Below the pieces are notes generated by a model. It made no database searches, was not told where the DNA came from, and worked only from the letters and a program-made list of their open reading frames with translations. DNA of 64,000 bases from Tyto alba (Eukaryota; Chordata; Aves; Strigiformes; Tytonidae), in the NCBI RefSeq assembly GCF_018691265.1, contig NW_024881321.1:22976198-23040197 (forward strand). Reading direction: 5' to 3'. Both the position numbers and the translations under genes were made by a program. Of the stretch, positions 47,886 to 59,061 are shown piece after piece; the first letter of the stretch is position 1, and every line of letters begins with the position of its first letter.

Positions 47886-48820
47886 TATCACGGTTTAAGC
47901 CCAAAGGGCAACTGAGAACCACACAGACACTTGCTCACTCCTTCACCCTCACAGATCAGGAGGATAAAATAATACAAAAAGTTCAGGAATCGAGACAAGG
48001 ACAGGAAGACTCATCATTTAGGATCACAGACAAAAGACAGACTCAACTTGGGAAGAAAGAACATCAATGTAATTTTAACACCACCTCCACCACTAATTTA
48101 CCAATCAAGCAGAGTTGGACAGTGAGAAATACAGCCACATCTTAAAAACACCTTCCCCTCACCCCTCCCTTCTTTTTGGGCTCAGATTTGCTTCTAATTT
48201 CTTTACCTCCTCCTCACCAGTGGTACAGTGGGGCAGGGGATAGGGGTTACAGTCAGTTCATCATCCACTGTTTCTGCTGATCCTTCCTCCTCAGGGGAGA
48301 ACTACTCACACTCTTCTTCTGCTCCAGCATGGTGTCCCTCTCACAGGAGGCAGTCCTCATGATCTTCCTCTGACATGAGTCATTCTCACAGGCTACAGCT
48401 CTTCACGAACTTCTTCAGTGTGAGTCAGAGTCCTAGCCTTCTTCAGGCATAGCCACCTGCTCTGGCATTGCATTCTCCATGGGCTGCAGGTGGGAATCTG
48501 CTCCACAGGCTGCAGGGGGACAGCCTGCCCTCTCACCACAGGTTGCAGGGGAGTCTCAGCTCCTGTACTCCTCCACCTTCTCCTCTCTTCATCTGACCTC
48601 AGTGTTTGCATAGGTATTTTCCTCACAACTCCTCCTCCTCCCAGGTTCCTCTTCTTAAATATGCTATCACAGAGACACAGCCACCATCACTAACGGGCTT
48701 GACGTTGGCCAAAGATGGGTTCGACTTGGAGCTCAGGGAGCTTTTAGAAGCTTCTTACAGGAGCCACCCCTGTAACCCCTCCCCTGCTACCAAAACCTCA
48801 CCACACACAAGTCCAAGACA
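47886..48820 (+). mobile_element. older LTR of the same superfamily
   Basis: Begins TATCACGGTTTAAGCCCAAAGGGC and ends CACACACAAGTCCAAGACA, with the middle and 3' blocks of the family (AGTTGGACAGTGAGAAATACAGCC, GACTTGGAGCTCAGGGAGC, CCCCTCCCCTGCTACCAAAA). It is more diverged than the copies at 35.4 and 46.5 kb, and the first base pair of the terminus has decayed from TG to TA. Flanks AGGTC and GAGTC share only three of five positions, so the target duplication is doubtful. Confidence 0.75.
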
Positions 48821-48837
48821 GAGTCACCAAGGTATAG

Positions 48838-48844
<7 letters not shown>

Positions 48845-48868
<24 letters not shown>
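48845..48868. repeat. poly-A tract
   Basis: 24 uninterrupted A, 25 bases after the end of the LTR. Confidence 0.9.
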
Positions 48869-51370
48869 GTGAAAAAAATAAAAAATAAAAGAAGCAAAAC
48901 ACATATTGAAGAGAAATATATGATAGACTACGCAGAGAGTAACACATCAATACTTGAAATGTTTTTATCTTCTTTGCTTACTTTTTTTTTTTTTCTTACT
49001 GAAAAAACTTTTTTTTTAATTAAAACACTGTTTATATTTTTAAGTCCTCTCTTGGATCTTCCTATTAGGAGTCAGACTAAGGATTCACTGCAGTACTAAC
49101 AGAACATTATGTATGCCTGTGCATTACACCAGTTATTTTCCTGTTTAGGCCTGTTTACTCAGAAAAAGCTTTTTATGTGGGAATGAAATTTTCAAATCTT
49201 TCTGGGAGTATATTGTCATATATAGGTAGAGAACAATCACGTTTTTGTTTGACATTAATATTAAAGAATTACATGACTGGTGTCTAATTTTCTGCTTTTA
49301 AATTGTAAGAATAAGGAGCTTTTTTGTGTCTATTTCTGAAAAACCTTTGAACACTTATGTGTGTGTTTAAGCTCAAAGTAGTAGTTGTTTCATTAAGTTT
49401 TTATGGATGATTCTCTGTAGTTATTTTAATCATTTAAATCTTTCACTTCTTCCTCAGGTGGCTAAATAATTGCTCTCATAGAAACATATCCAGATTAAAC
49501 CTTTCAGAGGATTAATTTACAAGATTAATATAATACAGAACTATGATAAAAATGAAAATTATTAGGAATTTCTGTTTAAAGAGATTCCATAAAGAAGCCA
49601 AGAAACTACTTCTAGTTATAGTTATGTCTAAAAAAATTGGTTTCCACAGTGATCCTACACAAGTATATATATTATGAACTTACTAACAACCATTTTAGAT
49701 CAAATCAAAGATCCATTTAATAACCACTCACCAAGAATTACTGTAGTACATACCTAGAGAAGAGTATAAGAAAAAGGAAAATATAATTACATGCATTTTT
49801 TCTCTAAATCTGTATGGAAGTTTCTGGTTTCAGGTAAAAGATAAAATACCCTACAAGGACTGTGAAAAGAATGATTACTAATTAACACTAGCATGAAGCA
49901 CTGCGCTTAGACCAAAGAGATGTCTGACATTCTTTCCACGGCTCAGTATTAATATTGCCCATACCATCTTTTTCTAAACAACACACTCTAAGAAAACATA
50001 GGATTTGAAATTGAAGTAAAGAGGCATGAACTATTTTCTGAGATAATTTGAAGTACAACAGAAAATGAAGAGATTTCCATTTGAGAAAATAAATATGGAT
50101 AAATAAGTCCTTTTAGGAAGTTCCACTGAATATTTGCATCACATGTAAAGGAATATATATGTTTTCTAATATTCGTCTTTCTTAAAGAGTTGTTATTCTT
50201 AGATTTTTGATGGGGAAAATAAAATGACACTTATAGTATTACCTGCAGTGGTTCATGACACAAAAGACTAGTAATCAATAAAATTAATTGATGTGATGAT
50301 AATAAATGTGTAATAAATTATCAATAAACACATCTGTGATGATGTGTTTATTGGAAAGAACATTCTTACTTTAATCATCAAGGCCCTAAATTTCATATTG
50401 TTTAAGAATTTAATTGATACAGTTTCAAATCTGATCCTAGCTAAGTGGTAAATTAAGCTGAGGAAACAATAAAAGCTGAGTGTACATCCAATACCACCAA
50501 GGAAATAGAGTAGACACACTGAAAAGATAATCTTTTGACAATAGTTTGTTGGGTATAGAGATTCTAAATGCTACTGAACTATACTAGGCACTTTTTTTTT
50601 AGGAACATCAAAAGTTCCCCGTGAGGTGACTATTGCCAGAAATGTGCTAAGTAAATTAAAACACCAGCAGTCCCTTATTGTAGAGATAAGAAGATTGCCA
50701 TATGATTTTTGACAATCAAAATCTAGTTATATCAAATATATCCTGATTTGACTAAAACAGTTACACTTAGAATACTACCTTGCTCCAACTGCTGCTTCAT
50801 ATTTTGAAAGCTTCAAGGTGGAATTTTATGTAAACAATATTTTTAATCTAAAATGTATATTACTCACATACTACATAATTTTGCCTTCTGACACAGAGAA
50901 TATATAAACCAAAAGCTGTAGAGCCTGGAAGATCCTTTGAAAAAGTAAGATTGTCATTACATTTAAAATGTAATTACAACACCAGTATGTCAAGTAAACA
51001 AGGTTCATTACTTCAACTAGTACAGAAATATATCGCTCTTCAAGAGTTTCAGACTGTTTTGGCATTTTATTTAGAAATTTTATGTCACGTGTCATGTAAA
51101 AAAAAAAAAAAAACAAAAAACAAAAAACAAAAAACATTTAACAGTAAACTTATATCTATAGCTCACATGCATTCTGACCAACATCAAAGAAGTAGTTTAA
51201 TCTGATGCAGCACTGATATTACTATTTCTCTGTATCTTACAGAATAATTGAAAAGCTTTTATTTTATGACAGTGTTTGATGAGTATTGCCTTCTTCTTTA
51301 ACTTCATATTCAGGAAGCCTATGGATAGAAGAGAAAGACTCTTCTACTTTGCCCTCAAAAATCTTTTGCA
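48869..51370. other. AT-rich intergenic DNA
   Basis: Nothing recognised apart from T runs at 48980-49018 and an A-rich tract at 51099-51136. Confidence 0.55.
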
Positions 51371-51680
51371 GAATCATATTAGAATCATAGATATTTTTCC
51401 TGGACAGGACCTTGGAAGACTGTCTAGTTCAACCTCCTGCTTTGAGCAGGACTATTGCTTCCTCTAGACTAGCTGTGACTTTGTACATCAAAGTCCTGAA
51501 AATCTCCTAGGGTCTAAGGATCCATGGATACTTCGAGTAATGCATTTCAGTGTTGCACTAACCCTCCTAGTGAAGAAGGTTTTATTATCCAAATATCTTT
51601 TAGGTGTTTACTATTGACCTTCATAACCTATGTTGAGATCTTCTTTACATACTTGGCTCCTTGGAAAAATGAAGGGAAAA
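51371..51680 (-). mobile_element. degraded CR1 LINE 3' end
   Basis: The plus strand opens GAATCATATTAGAATCATAGA (mirror of the CR1 terminal units). GGACCTTGGAAGACTGTCTAG, TTCAACCTCCTGCTTTGAGCAGG and the later 'aaggttttattatccaaat' follow in the order of the CR1 3' region. It is truncated and heavily mutated. Confidence 0.85.
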
Positions 51681-52896
51681 AATAAACACATCCCTTTCAC
51701 TTTTTCAAGAGACAGTATCATGGGAATCTTCAGTATAATATTTGTGAAGTTATCATATGGTTGGACCTTATAATTAAGAACAATCACTGTTCTTGTCTAC
51801 TTCTAATTCATGCTGGATGGAAAAACACTTGGTACAGCAACACCCTTAAGTTTTTGCACAATTTTTTTTCTATATACATCTGTGCAGACAAAACCATAGA
51901 TTCAATATGATGTTGCTTAACTCCACATCCAAAATAGATTATTCCTTAGCTTTAATGGTCCTGGGTTCTGGACATGAATCAAAAAATCAGAAGGCATAAT
52001 TTTATTTAAAAGATTGTTTATATGTAGGAAAATAATAAAGTTTTTGTTTATTCTGTGGTCATTTTTATGTATAAAAATAATCATGGAATCTGAGCCTGCA
52101 AGAAGTCCACTTGACTTCAGATGACACTTGAGTGTGCATGAGTAGTTAATAGAGAGCAATTCCACCTCTGCCCCATCTGTCCTGAAGTGATATATTACTT
52201 AAAGACACTTATGTAACACAAGAGGCAGTTAGAATCTCCATATCTTAATCTTCATTTCATGATATCTCATGGAATCTTTTACATTTTGTGAACAGTGGCT
52301 TGTAAATGTTACACTTCTGATTTATTAATGTTTTACACTCATCCTTAAATCATATGATACAATGTTGCAGAATATTGAACACCTCAAGCCAGATGAAAAG
52401 AGCAATCTAAATCTTTAACTGTTGCTCAAAACCTCTTCCTCTGTAACACATCACCTTAGAGGTTTTTCACTGTCCTCCAAGTACCCAATGATCCAGGATA
52501 TCTGGATACCCATAAACTAGACCAGAATTGACAGCCTAGAATCTTGCATCTTAAGTTTCATGAAGATCTGAGAGGATCTTTGGGGTCTGATCTAGCAGAT
52601 ATATTTGAAGGATATTTGATACACAAAATCTTTTTAAAAAGTGCAGTTTCAACAACCTTCCATCTACATAAGACTATGATTGCATAGACTACTAGTTGGG
52701 CCAAAACTTTATGTTAAGAATGACATGTATTTAATTGCTTTAAGTTTGAACTTCTTAGATAATTATATCTCATTAATTGTGTGAACATACTGCACCACAG
52801 GGATTGGAATCCAATATTTTACTCCCCACAAAGTGTATATAAGAAAGATACAAAATAATTACTCTTCTTGTTTGGTCTCTTTGCCCAGGAAATATG

Positions 52897-52897
<1 letters not shown>

Positions 52898-52932
<35 letters not shown>
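52898..52932. repeat. poly-T tract
   Basis: 35 uninterrupted T. Confidence 0.95.
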
Positions 52933-52934
<2 letters not shown>

Positions 52935-54255
52935 ACAGCACACTACACAGTTTCAGCAGGGAAAGACAGAAGCAGTATCAGATTATATTTGACAGTAATA
53001 TTTTTTTTTATATGTCTTAGCATGGAACCATTTAATATGTATTTCACCCAAATATCTGTCATTATGGAAGTGTTGTGTTGGCTTTGAATTTAAAAAAATG
53101 CAAAAATGCTGATATGACTCAATTTAAAACTAAAAATAATACTAACTTTTATGAGTTAACAATTTTTATACTTTAAAGTGCAAGTTTATGATAATATCCC
53201 ATAGGTTTTCTGCAAAATTAAAAAGTTTTATACTTCCTTATCTTTGAACAATTAATTATCTACTCCTCTGTAATTTATTTGGTAATTGATTACAACTGGA
53301 ATAATCTAAAAAATTCTTAGCTTGTTAAAACAATTTATCTTAAAATTATATAATATGGATGAATTGATCTACAAAGGCAAACAGCTGAAATTACAATAAA
53401 TAACATTTCTCCTTGAACTATGAAACCAAGTTTTTTCTTCTTTTCTGTATTCCATCGTCCCATTGCATGAACTAAAAGTAATAGTAGGAATAGAAGTAGT
53501 CCTTCCAGTAGTAATAGGAGAAATATACTGTGAATATTTTGAAGTTAACGTCCTAAAACACAAAACTTTGGAAAATGTTTTATGAAATGTGCTGTGCACA
53601 TGTACTTGCACTCCATCTTGGTGAAGCTGAATAAATAAAAAAAATGTTCTTCATCACATCTTGCTTTCATAGAGCTGAACAGCATCTGTCACTTTGTGTT
53701 CTTCCTCAAGGTTAGCTGCTTTCCATTAGACTGTGGCTCTTAAGAATTTGTTCTGTTGTGTCAAAAAAGCCAAAGCTGACTGTTAGGAGATGTGCAGGAA
53801 AGAAAATAGCATGCTATCTCTTTTCAGTATGGTGATTAACTTCCCCATATTGATTCCAGATACAGTTCACTTCGGTTTCAAGGAACAAAAGAATTTGATA
53901 TCAACTCCTCAAATAAGATCAAGAATATCATAAACTTCAGAAAATCAAAAAGGACTTGTAATCCAAGCTCAGTAATAGATCCATCTTTGCTGTCTTAAAT
54001 CCAACAGATTGCACCAGACATCACATCCTAGAGGAACTGACTGTTGAAGGCAATGCACACACTACAAAACCTCTCTAGGGAGTAGGTTTCAATTACCATA
54101 GTAGATTGTAGTGACAGAGGGCTGTCTATGGCTAAGCAGAAAATTCAGTAATGTAAATTAAGTTATTCTGTGTTGGTGAGCATAAGAGGAGAGAAAGGTG
54201 CCACAGTCTTAAGAAAGTTTCTCAGATTATCTTTTGAATTAAGACAAGCGCTCAA

Positions 54256-54328
54256 TTGTTTTGTTTTGTTTTGTTTTGTTTTGTTTTGTTTTGTTTTGTT
54301 TTGTTTTGTTTTGTTTTGTTTTGTTTTT
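54256..54328. repeat. (TTTTG)n microsatellite
   Basis: About fourteen perfect pentanucleotide units. A second short array of the same unit is at 54988-55016. The lysine/glutamine-rich open frame across it on the minus strand is an artefact. Confidence 0.95.
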
Positions 54329-57300
54329 CCCTCATGATGATTTCTGTGCATCTATGTGAAACTTTCAGATTGTATTGGTGTGGCTAATAAACTATATTGC
54401 TGTAGACAATGGTATCCTCAGAACGATAATCCAGAATCCCTTCTGATGATGACTTTGAGATTCAGACTCCATTTTTCCCTTGCTACTATTACTTTTTCCT
54501 GTGAAATAATATTTTATTTGTAGTAAATACTTTTTTTTTTTTTTTTTTTTTTTTTATGAACACACCAGAAGTTGATCTTTATAAGGTGGTTTGCCATCCC
54601 AATCAAACTTATCTTTTCAGTTTAGCATTCTATACAATTAGTAATCTATATGTAGGTAAGTGGAACATTGTAAACATCCTCTAGTTGGAGTGATACTGGG
54701 GACTACTTTGTCATGCAAAGAGGGGCCAAAACCTGATCCCTAGATTCCAATCAGATTAACAATGGCTGCAGATGAAGTTTTGGATTCAAATCTGGTAGAT
54801 TTGACATGTCACTGACAAAAAGTATGAATATGTTTTCAGTCTAGAATTTAGTTACAGAAATGTTGATCTGTCATTTTAATGAAGAACAATGTGTGAACAT
54901 ATTGAACCATTTCTGAATAGGCAAAGACCCTAATTTATGTGTAAATTTACATGTTTTGTTGGAAAGGGTTTCGTGGGTGGGGGGTTGTGTTGTTTTGTTT
55001 TGTTTTGTTTTGTTTTTTCTGTTAGAAGCTTGGAGAGACATAACTGCAGGTAATATATTCAAGTATCGTAGTAAAAGTTGTGTGAAAAATACCCGCAGCA
55101 GGAAGAAAAAGAAAGAGAAGTACATTTGACTTTTATGAGGTAGAAAAGATAAAAAGAGTTTAAAATAACAAAGTGCAATAAATTGGTTTAATATCTGTTT
55201 ATTTAGGGAACGGTTCTGTAGTGTTATTTAATATATATTCTTCACTCAAATGTAAGGTGAAAAATGGTAGTGTTAGTTACCTTGAGGTACCCTAACAACA
55301 GTAACATAGCTGCCATGTACACCAGTATGCTTGATGAAGCACTGTTCTCTCAGCTAATTAAACAATTGTTATGACAGGAGAAAAATGGATCCACTTTGTT
55401 GCAGACTGTCAAACATGTTTTGCCTTCCAACCTGCATTTTTCTAGCTAAGTGAAATGCATCAAACCACTTAACTGAGCCTGTCACTGAGTAAAAAAAAGA
55501 AAAAAAGAGAATGATTTTTCTTTTTTTAAATAATTCCGAATAACCCTCCTAACTTTCCACAATCACCAATAAAATTAAGGACACATTTCTAATTAATACA
55601 ATGAAAATGTTCCAAGGAACTTTTAGAAAAAAGATCCTGCATCCTTCTTTTTTTGTACGTGATAGTTTCCTTACATCATGATTTAATTTTTATCAGCAGA
55701 AGAACAATCATATAAGGCTAAATTCTTATCCCTTCTTGTTATGGCAATATAAAGTTTCATCACAGCTGGAAAATCACTGCCTGAGAATGTTAAGAGGTAC
55801 AATTATAGGCAGACCCTTCTCTCCTCACCATACAAACCTCCACTGCAAGGCAATCCAGCAGGGACAGATGATAGGAAAGTGGATGATGTGATTCATTCTA
55901 GTGATTCCTGGATATTGCAAAACCACTTGCAGTGTTACCGACTGCCACAGAGCACAGTTGCCCTTATATAATGAATGATGTGAATCTCCCTGCTGAGGGA
56001 AAGCTAAAGGCTGAAGCTCTTTAATTCTGGTGAGTGATGCTCCGATACAACTGTATAACTGAGTTGCTTTGACATGAAGTTAGCTCACTGTTCTTTCTGA
56101 TGCTTTGAGACTGCAACAAAGAATGTTTTGCCACACAGTTGTCCTCAACATTCTGCCAAGTAACTGTTAGCAGCTAAGCAAAGTGACATCTGTGCATGTG
56201 GCAATTGTCTTTAGTCTGGAGCTGTTTCTCTTAAATCTAAGCCTGAGGGCTTGAATCATGAATTCCCTCCATCTTGCCAATTAGACGGTATTATCTTTAC
56301 AACTATTTTTTACTGATGGAAATAACCAATTAAATGAAAGACACTAAAATACTAAACTCTGTTATCAAGTACCATGTACATTTTTGTTCTGGATTTTTTT
56401 TTTCTACACTAATTTGAGATCTCTGATAATTCAGAAAATAACAGTATTATCAGGTCTGATTCAATATTCAGAGCTTTCTGGTGTCAATTCCATTGGCTGA
56501 ATTAATTTTTTCACTGGGTCTTAATTGTTTCAAATAATAAAGTTACTTAGATTTTTTTTGTGTGTGTGTGAAACTAAATTGTTTAAATATAGACATCTAA
56601 AGTCATTTTGATGTTCTAAGCCACCCCCCCTGGGCTACAGCTGTTCCTCCAGATCAGGGCATGGGTTTCCATAGGTTCTTTGGCATGTCCATGAGGCCCA
56701 TTCACATGTCTTGAATGTGCTGGGACAGGTAATATAACACTAGACACCTAAGCTAATGTAAAGTTAATGTAGCTGCATTTTCCCTTTAGTCTCACCCGTA
56801 CCTGCACAAGTATTACTTAACATTACTTTTACTTGTCCAGAATAAAGATAGCAATGAAACAAATATGTTGCAACCAATTTTACTCTTCCTAATCCTCCTA
56901 CATACACTGGTTTTCTGGACTAAATTATTCTCAGCCAGAGAAAGAGAAAATAATACTTATTCTCTAATAACTGACATTTTGATTTTTGGAAGCCAACAAC
57001 TTTGACTTCCATAAAAAATTAATGACACCTCAAAAATGTTAATAAAGAATTTGATTTGTTAACAGAGATAACGTGGTCAGATCCTTAAATTACAGAAATC
57101 AGTATAACATCACCAAAGTCATTATCTTTATGCATATTTGAAAGTACTGAGAATCTGACTTTTGTATGTAGGATAGAAAAAATCTTTCAGAAACTTATGT
57201 ACAAAGAATATGAAGAACTCACAATTGTATATACAAATATGTAAGACATCAACAGTAAGCTGAACTAAATAATATATCTTTTTACTTAGAGTTTATCAAG

Positions 57301-57599
57301 ACTTCAACATTAAGTTTAACATACATATGTAGACATGTAGTAATTAAGATGATCTTTCACTCTAAAAATAGAAATTAGGCAACCAAAAGTTCACGCATAG
57401 TCAGTTTACAAAAGATTTGCTTAGAGAAAGATAAATGCAGGTCAGAATTTGTGTTTTGGCACCATGTTAGTCATGCACAGAAATTGAATGGCCTTACTGC
57501 ACTCTGGACAAGATGCTTCTGTCCACATGACAAGAGTGAGAAGCATTGTGTTTAATTCCCAAACAGTTCTAAAGTTGTATATGCAGAAGTTGCTTTCTT

Positions 57600-59061
57600 T
57601 AAAAAGGGACCTTTAGGAAAAAGACATTTTAAAAACTTTTTATTTCTTTTTCATTGATAGAGAGCAGTTTCTTGAAAGGCAGCCAGGAATAAGCTTTTTC
57701 TTTTCTTGTGAGTTGAAAAAGAAAAATACAAAATTATACAGAATAAATAGTAAATATAAATCTAGCTAGAATTCATTGCAAAAATAAACGCAGTGTTCTA
57801 CTTTTTTTTACCTATTTTCCCCACAACACTTTATTTTCTTATAATTTCAGAAAATATATTTTTTTGTACAAACAGCTGAATACTATTATTCTTTCTCATG
57901 TGTGTGTGTTGTTGCAGTTATTCTGTCTGGGAGCATTTTTTGGGTAGGGTGGGAAAGGACATGTATTTGTACTTGGAAGTTCCTAGCCATAGCAAAATCA
58001 TTTCCTCCAAGAATATTTAAAGCCAGCACAGAATTTAATTTTATATATATATATATATATAAAAAATCAAACTTATTAAACACAGTAATATATTTACAGT
58101 TGATTCTCAGTAGCTTTTCAAATTGCCCAGGATTATGAGTTGAAATACCAGTGATGCACAATATTTTATAGCAGCAACTTAAGAAAAGATTGTCCAAACT
58201 TAGGTAAAGCTATCAGATAGGGAAAGTGGCAAAAGGCTTGCTTTTATCTTCATTGAAGATGTTGGGTAAACATCATTATATATTTTTCCTTCCACATACT
58301 GTTACAGAATGCACATGATGAAGTTCTATGTAAAATACTTAAATATTTGCAGGCTCTGGGTGCATACACAAAAATATTTTCTTTTTGTGTCTTTTTGTTG
58401 TTGTGTTTCTTTTTTTAACTGACATTTACTATGACAATATTTCAACTCCTTTCATATTTGTTATAACGTTATGTTAGGTGTAGTTGTAGACAATGGTCAT
58501 GTGGTCATGTATGCAGTGCATGTACTAACCTAACCAATACACTCCAACCTTATAACTACACACACAGGTGGTTGTTTGTTTGTGGTTTTTTTTTTTTTTT
58601 TAATTTATTTTTTTTGTTGTTTTTTTTCTTTTTTTTTTTTTGTTTGTTTGTTTTTTTGTTTTTTTTTTTTTGTTTGTTTGTTTGTTTCTTTGTTTTTTTA
58701 AGAATCTAATTAAACTGAGGTTAAAAAGAAAGAGCAAAGGGTAACAAATATTTTTCCACATGTTGGGTACAGAGTGGAGAGTGCCATGCACACCTTTTTA
58801 AAATGTTGAGGAATATTGAAATAAGCAATCTTCCTCTCACAGTTCAATCACACAAAGTTCATGTTTATCTTGGGGTGAGACATATTGCCTGCACATAACC
58901 CGATGGCTTCCCACAGTGATCCCTGAGTTTTTTTTTGCTAGGATTACTGCTGTGCTTAAGTTCTGACTGTTGACATGTTATTATAAGGCACTTTTATTTG
59001 CAGTGGTTGCAACTTAAAATAGAATTGCAGAAATTCGGCCCCAACCCAACATATTGCCACT
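57600..59061 (-). other. probable 3' UTR and downstream flank of SLITRK6
   Basis: Directly downstream of the SLITRK6 stop. Several AATAAA sites are possible on the minus strand (plus-strand TTTATT near 57637, 57833, 58603 and 58993), and I cannot say which is used. (AT)n at 58041-58060 and a long T/TTTG tract at 58571-58699 lie inside. The left edge is arbitrary. Confidence 0.4.
58571..58699. repeat. T-rich / (TTTG)n compound tract
   Basis: About 130 bases almost wholly T with TTTG and TTTC interruptions; in the SLITRK6 sense strand it would be an A-rich, CAAA-containing stretch 360-490 bases after the stop codon. Confidence 0.9.

Larger units (their letters stand above)
51681..57599. other. 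AT-rich intergenic DNA, some of it perhaps regulatory
   Basis: No gene recognised. Contains T runs (52898-52932, 54531-54555) and two (TTTTG)n arrays. The piece at about 55,800-56,300 is less AT-rich, free of simple repeats and unlike any element in the window; it is the sort of place where a conserved non-coding element could sit, but conservation cannot be seen from one sequence. Confidence 0.45.

Noticed and set aside
54163..54351. KTKQN repeat protein frame
   Set aside because: Translation of the (TTTTG)n microsatellite.
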